Of a stretch of 64,000 nucleotides of DNA, positions 60,982 through 64,000 are shown piece after piece. The position numbers and the translations under genes were made by a program. The stretch covers positions 1 through 64,000 of the forward strand of contig QZCP01000102.1 in the NCBI GenBank assembly GCA_003956705.1. Reading direction: 5' to 3'. The stretch's first letter is position 1; every line of letters begins with the position of its first letter. The DNA is from Brevipalpus yothersi. Taxonomy: Eukaryota; Arthropoda; Arachnida; Trombidiformes; Tenuipalpidae. A model generated the notes under the pieces. That model saw only the letters and a list, made by a program, of their open reading frames with translations, had not been told where the DNA came from and did not search any database.

Positions 60982-63900
60982 ATGGCCAATGATCCAGCTA
61001 AACAGAAACAAATATCGGTCCGTGGTATCGCTGAATTGGAAGATGTGACTGCAATCAAGAAAGCTTTCAATCGTCACCTTCACTTCACTTTGGTCAAAGA
61101 TCGTAATGTGTCCGAAACAGCCGATTATTATCAAGCATTGGCACATACAACCAAAGATTTTCTAGTGTCAAGATGGCTTAGAACCCAACAGAGATACTAT
61201 GAGAAAGATCCCAAGGTGAGTTTCAATCAAATAATTCACTTCTCCAGTGATGTTGTCAAATTTTACCATCCATGTGTGATGACATTCTGGTGTCTCCTTG
61301 TCAGCATCTCGTACTGTGTCCAAGTGTATTCCATTGAGAGAGATGCTTCTTGCTATTAGTCAACATTTTTGAATACAATTGACACTGATTTACTATGTTT
61401 ATTTTACACACAGAGAGTGTACTACTTGTCTCTTGAGTACTACATTGGTCGAACTCTGTCCAATACAATGTTAAATTTGGGTATTCAAGGCTCTTGTGAC
61501 GAAGCTCTCTATCAGATGGGCCTCACAATCGAGGATCTAGAAGAGCAAGAGGAAGATGCTGGCCTCGGAAATGGTGGACTTGGACGATTAGCCGCATGTT
61601 TCCTCGATTCAATGGTATGTTTGAAATCATCTCATTTCATGACTTACATCGTGAAAGCGAAGTGTTTTGCTTTTCTTTCATGATAATGGAAAAATATCAT
61701 CTTGCTCATGATATGAACATGCATTACCATTGCTCTCCTGATATGAACAGAAGTGAACATCCGAATGATGTTCAATTAAGTTATCAAAAAGAGAGAGAAT
61801 AGGTTATGGGAATATTGTAATAGACTATCTTTACGAAACTATTCAACTCATTATTTCTTGGTAGACCATGTGAGAGACGCTTGACTGATAAGCTTGTCAT
61901 TGCTAGTTTCACCCCATGAACTACTCATTGTCACTATCAAATGCTCTCCAGTTGATTTGAAGGTAGAGAAAAATAAGAGAGAGAAAAGGAGGGAGAAAAA
62001 CCATATCAGCACACTAGCCTACTTGGGGTTGGATAGCTTGAATGGAAAGGTGTGTCATCGATGAGTTTATCAATTAAATCTCATACATAAATCTGGAAGC
62101 ATGTTGTGAAGGTCTGATGAAGTTTGTCGTCGAGAAAAGAGCTTCTCTTACTCCCGCGAGAATGCTCATCAGTCAGCGACTGAGTGTTTATTTTTTTTTC
62201 TCTCTCTCTCTCTCCTTAAATAATGATAGAATAGCACTCGACATATATCTTCGTGTACATGTAATTCACACTGAGATACGGAATTCTTTGTCTTCCTACA
62301 GGCAAGTCTTGGTATCGCTGGTTATGGCTATGGATTGCGATATGAATATGGCATTTTTAATCAACGAATTGTGAACGGTAAGCAGTGGAGTTTGAAGATT
62401 GTTGCACAAGATGAAACGACTTTTTCAAGGCTATGAATCTTAAATTTACGAACATCATACGAGAAGACGTGTGTATGACTTGATGATATCATGAAACCTT
62501 TCGTCAAATGAATTCCATTTAACTTTGCGTATGTTTTTTTCTTGTCTTGTCGAATTTCAATTCATCAGGTGAACAAGTTGAGGAACCTGATGATTGGCTA
62601 CGCTTTGGCAATCCATGGGAAAAAGCTCGACCAGAGATTGCAATACCAATCAGCTTCTATGGAAGAGTTGAGCATGATGGTGATAAAGCTAAATGGGTTG
62701 ACACTCAGATCGTGTTAGCTGTTCCCTACGATTATCCTGTCCCTGGATTCATGAACAATGTGGTCAACACTATGCGCCTCTGGTCTGCCAAGTCTCCTTT
62801 GAATTTTAATTTTAGATTTTTCAATGATGGTGATTACATTCAAGCCGTTTTGGATCGTAATCTTGCGGAAAACATCACTCGTGTCTTGTATCCAAATGAT
62901 AACAATTTTGGCGGGAAAGAACTTCGTCTGAAGCAAGAATATTTCATGGTTGCTGCAACTCTACAAGACATCATTCGTCGCTACAAAACTGGCCGAAAGG
63001 AGAAGAATGAAGAGCACAAAGGCTTTGATCTCTTCCCAGATAAGGTCGCAATACAACTCAATGATACTCACCCTGCTCTCGTGATCCCTGAATTGATGCG
63101 AATATTTGTAGACATTGAAGGGCTCGAATGGGATAAAGCATGGAACCTTGTACAACGAACTTGCTGCTACACAAATCATACAGTCTTACCTGAAGCTTTA
63201 GAACGTTGGCCTGTCTCCTTATTTGAAACTTTACTGCCAAGACATCTTGAAATCATCTACTCAATCAACAGTAAGCACCTTGAAGCTGTGCTCAAGAAGT
63301 GGCCAGATGATGTTGCTCGAATGGGTCGAATGTCTCTAATCGAGGAGTGGCCATGTAAACAAGTCAATATGGCCAATCTTGCCGTAATTGGGTCTCACTC
63401 TGTCAATGGTGTTGCTAGAATTCACTCAGAAATTATTAAGAGAGATATTTTTAATGATTTTTATCAAATGACTCCAGAAAAATTCAACAACAAAACCAAT
63501 GGTATCACTCCAAGGCGATGGTTACTTTTATGTAATCCTAGTCTAGCTGACCTGATCGCTGATTATATCGGACAAGATTGGGTAATGGATTTAAGTCAGC
63601 TCAAAAAACTCAAAAAATACGTAAATGATGCCAAATTTATTCGTGCCATACAAGTTGTGAAACAGGAGAACAAACACAAGCTTGCTGCTTTCATTGAAGA
63701 AGAATATGGAATCAAGATTGACGCTGGTTCACTCTATGACATTCAAGTTAAACGAATCCATGAGTACAAGCGACAACTTATGAACTGCCTTCACATTGCT
63801 ACTCTATACAATCGAATTCGAGCTGATCCAAGTGCTCCTTTCATGCCACGAACAATCATGATCGGAGGAAAAGCGGCTCCCGGCTACCATATGGCCAAAC

Positions 63901-64000
63901 AAATAATCAAACTCACCTGTGGAATTGCCAATGTTGTGAACAATGATCCGATAGTTGGTGGCAAGCTCAAAGTAGTTTACTTAGCAAATTACCGAGTATC
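60982..64000 (+). CDS. GlyP: Glycogen phosphorylase, 5' part
   Basis: Exons 60982-61215, 61414-61614, 62302-62377 and 62569 to the window end; about 647 of some 840 codons are present. The enzyme releases glucose-1-phosphate from glycogen in the cytosol. The regulatory site KQKQISVRG, with the Ser phosphorylated by phosphorylase kinase (Ser14 in muscle enzyme), is intact. Other landmarks are FNRHLHFTLVKDRN, RTQQRYYEKDPK, EEDAGLGNGGLGRLAACFLDSM, YGLRYEYGIF, DDWLRFGNPWEKARPE, IQLNDTHPA, TNHTVLPEALE, NKTNGITPRRWL, QVKRIHEYKRQL and MIGGKAAPGYHMAK. The pyridoxal-phosphate lysine and C-terminus are beyond the edge. The ATG at 60982 has A at -3 and matches the family start; an upstream in-frame ATG exists at 60613. 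Confidence 0.95.
61615..62301 (+). other. Glycogen phosphorylase intron, 687 bp
   Basis: Donor GTATGT after the codons for LDSM and acceptor CCTACAG before ASLGIAGYG, phase 0. No further feature is seen. Confidence 0.8.

Noticed and set aside
1..64000. Mobile elements or CRISPR arrays
   Set aside because: No transposase, reverse transcriptase or integrase frame and no long terminal repeats were seen; the regular repeats are dinucleotide microsatellites, not spaced repeats.

Overview
The window is animal nuclear DNA. It is AT-rich, all but one of the confidently identified protein genes have spliceosomal introns (GT..AG), and the gene-dense parts have short introns (about 60-80 bp is common). 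It carries a long pure (GA)n/(CT)n microsatellite every few kilobases. The protein set is arthropod-like (glycogen phosphorylase, synaptotagmin 1, a Pax3/7 homeodomain, an MCT8/10-type transporter). I infer a chelicerate, perhaps a mite, but the sequence alone does not settle this.

Layout. Bases 1-20.7 kb are gene-poor. They hold the 3' part of one Pax3/7-type (paired/gooseberry) gene on the + strand with multi-kilobase introns, followed by about 6-7 kb with no recognisable gene. Bases 20.8-26.8 kb hold an SLC16 transporter of the MCT8/MCT10 type (+) with a 4.2 kb intron. From 27.3 kb the window becomes gene-dense: HDAC1-type deacetylase A (-), a small unrecognised ORF (-), proteasome subunit PSMD13/Rpn9 (+), synaptotagmin 1 (+), a second HDAC1-type deacetylase B (+), an SLC22 organic-ion transporter (-), SERP1/RAMP4 (-), the U6 snRNA exonuclease USB1 (+), an intronless quinolinate phosphoribosyltransferase QPRT (+), Elongator subunit ELP2 (+), a tRNA-Gly(UCC), mitochondrial ferredoxin reductase FDXR (+), cornichon (+), a COA1-like mitochondrial protein (-), and the first ~650 codons of glycogen phosphorylase (+), which runs off the right edge.

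The genes are mostly unrelated housekeeping and neuronal genes, not one pathway. The clearest internal relationship is the pair of HDAC1-class genes, head-to-head about 6.6 kb apart with PSMD13 and Syt1 between them. They share six intron positions, which shows a local inverted duplication. Copy A looks like an ordinary HDAC1/2. Copy B keeps the catalytic residues but has changed residues in the inositol-phosphate/corepressor pocket and lost the long acidic/lysine tail. A second curiosity is that the tRNA-Gly(UCC), a type of tRNA modified by Elongator, lies 260 bp downstream of ELP2. I saw no transposase or reverse transcriptase ORF, no rRNA, no CRISPR array, and no clearly new multi-gene system. 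Exon coordinates given below were read by hand from splice signals and reading-frame continuity.
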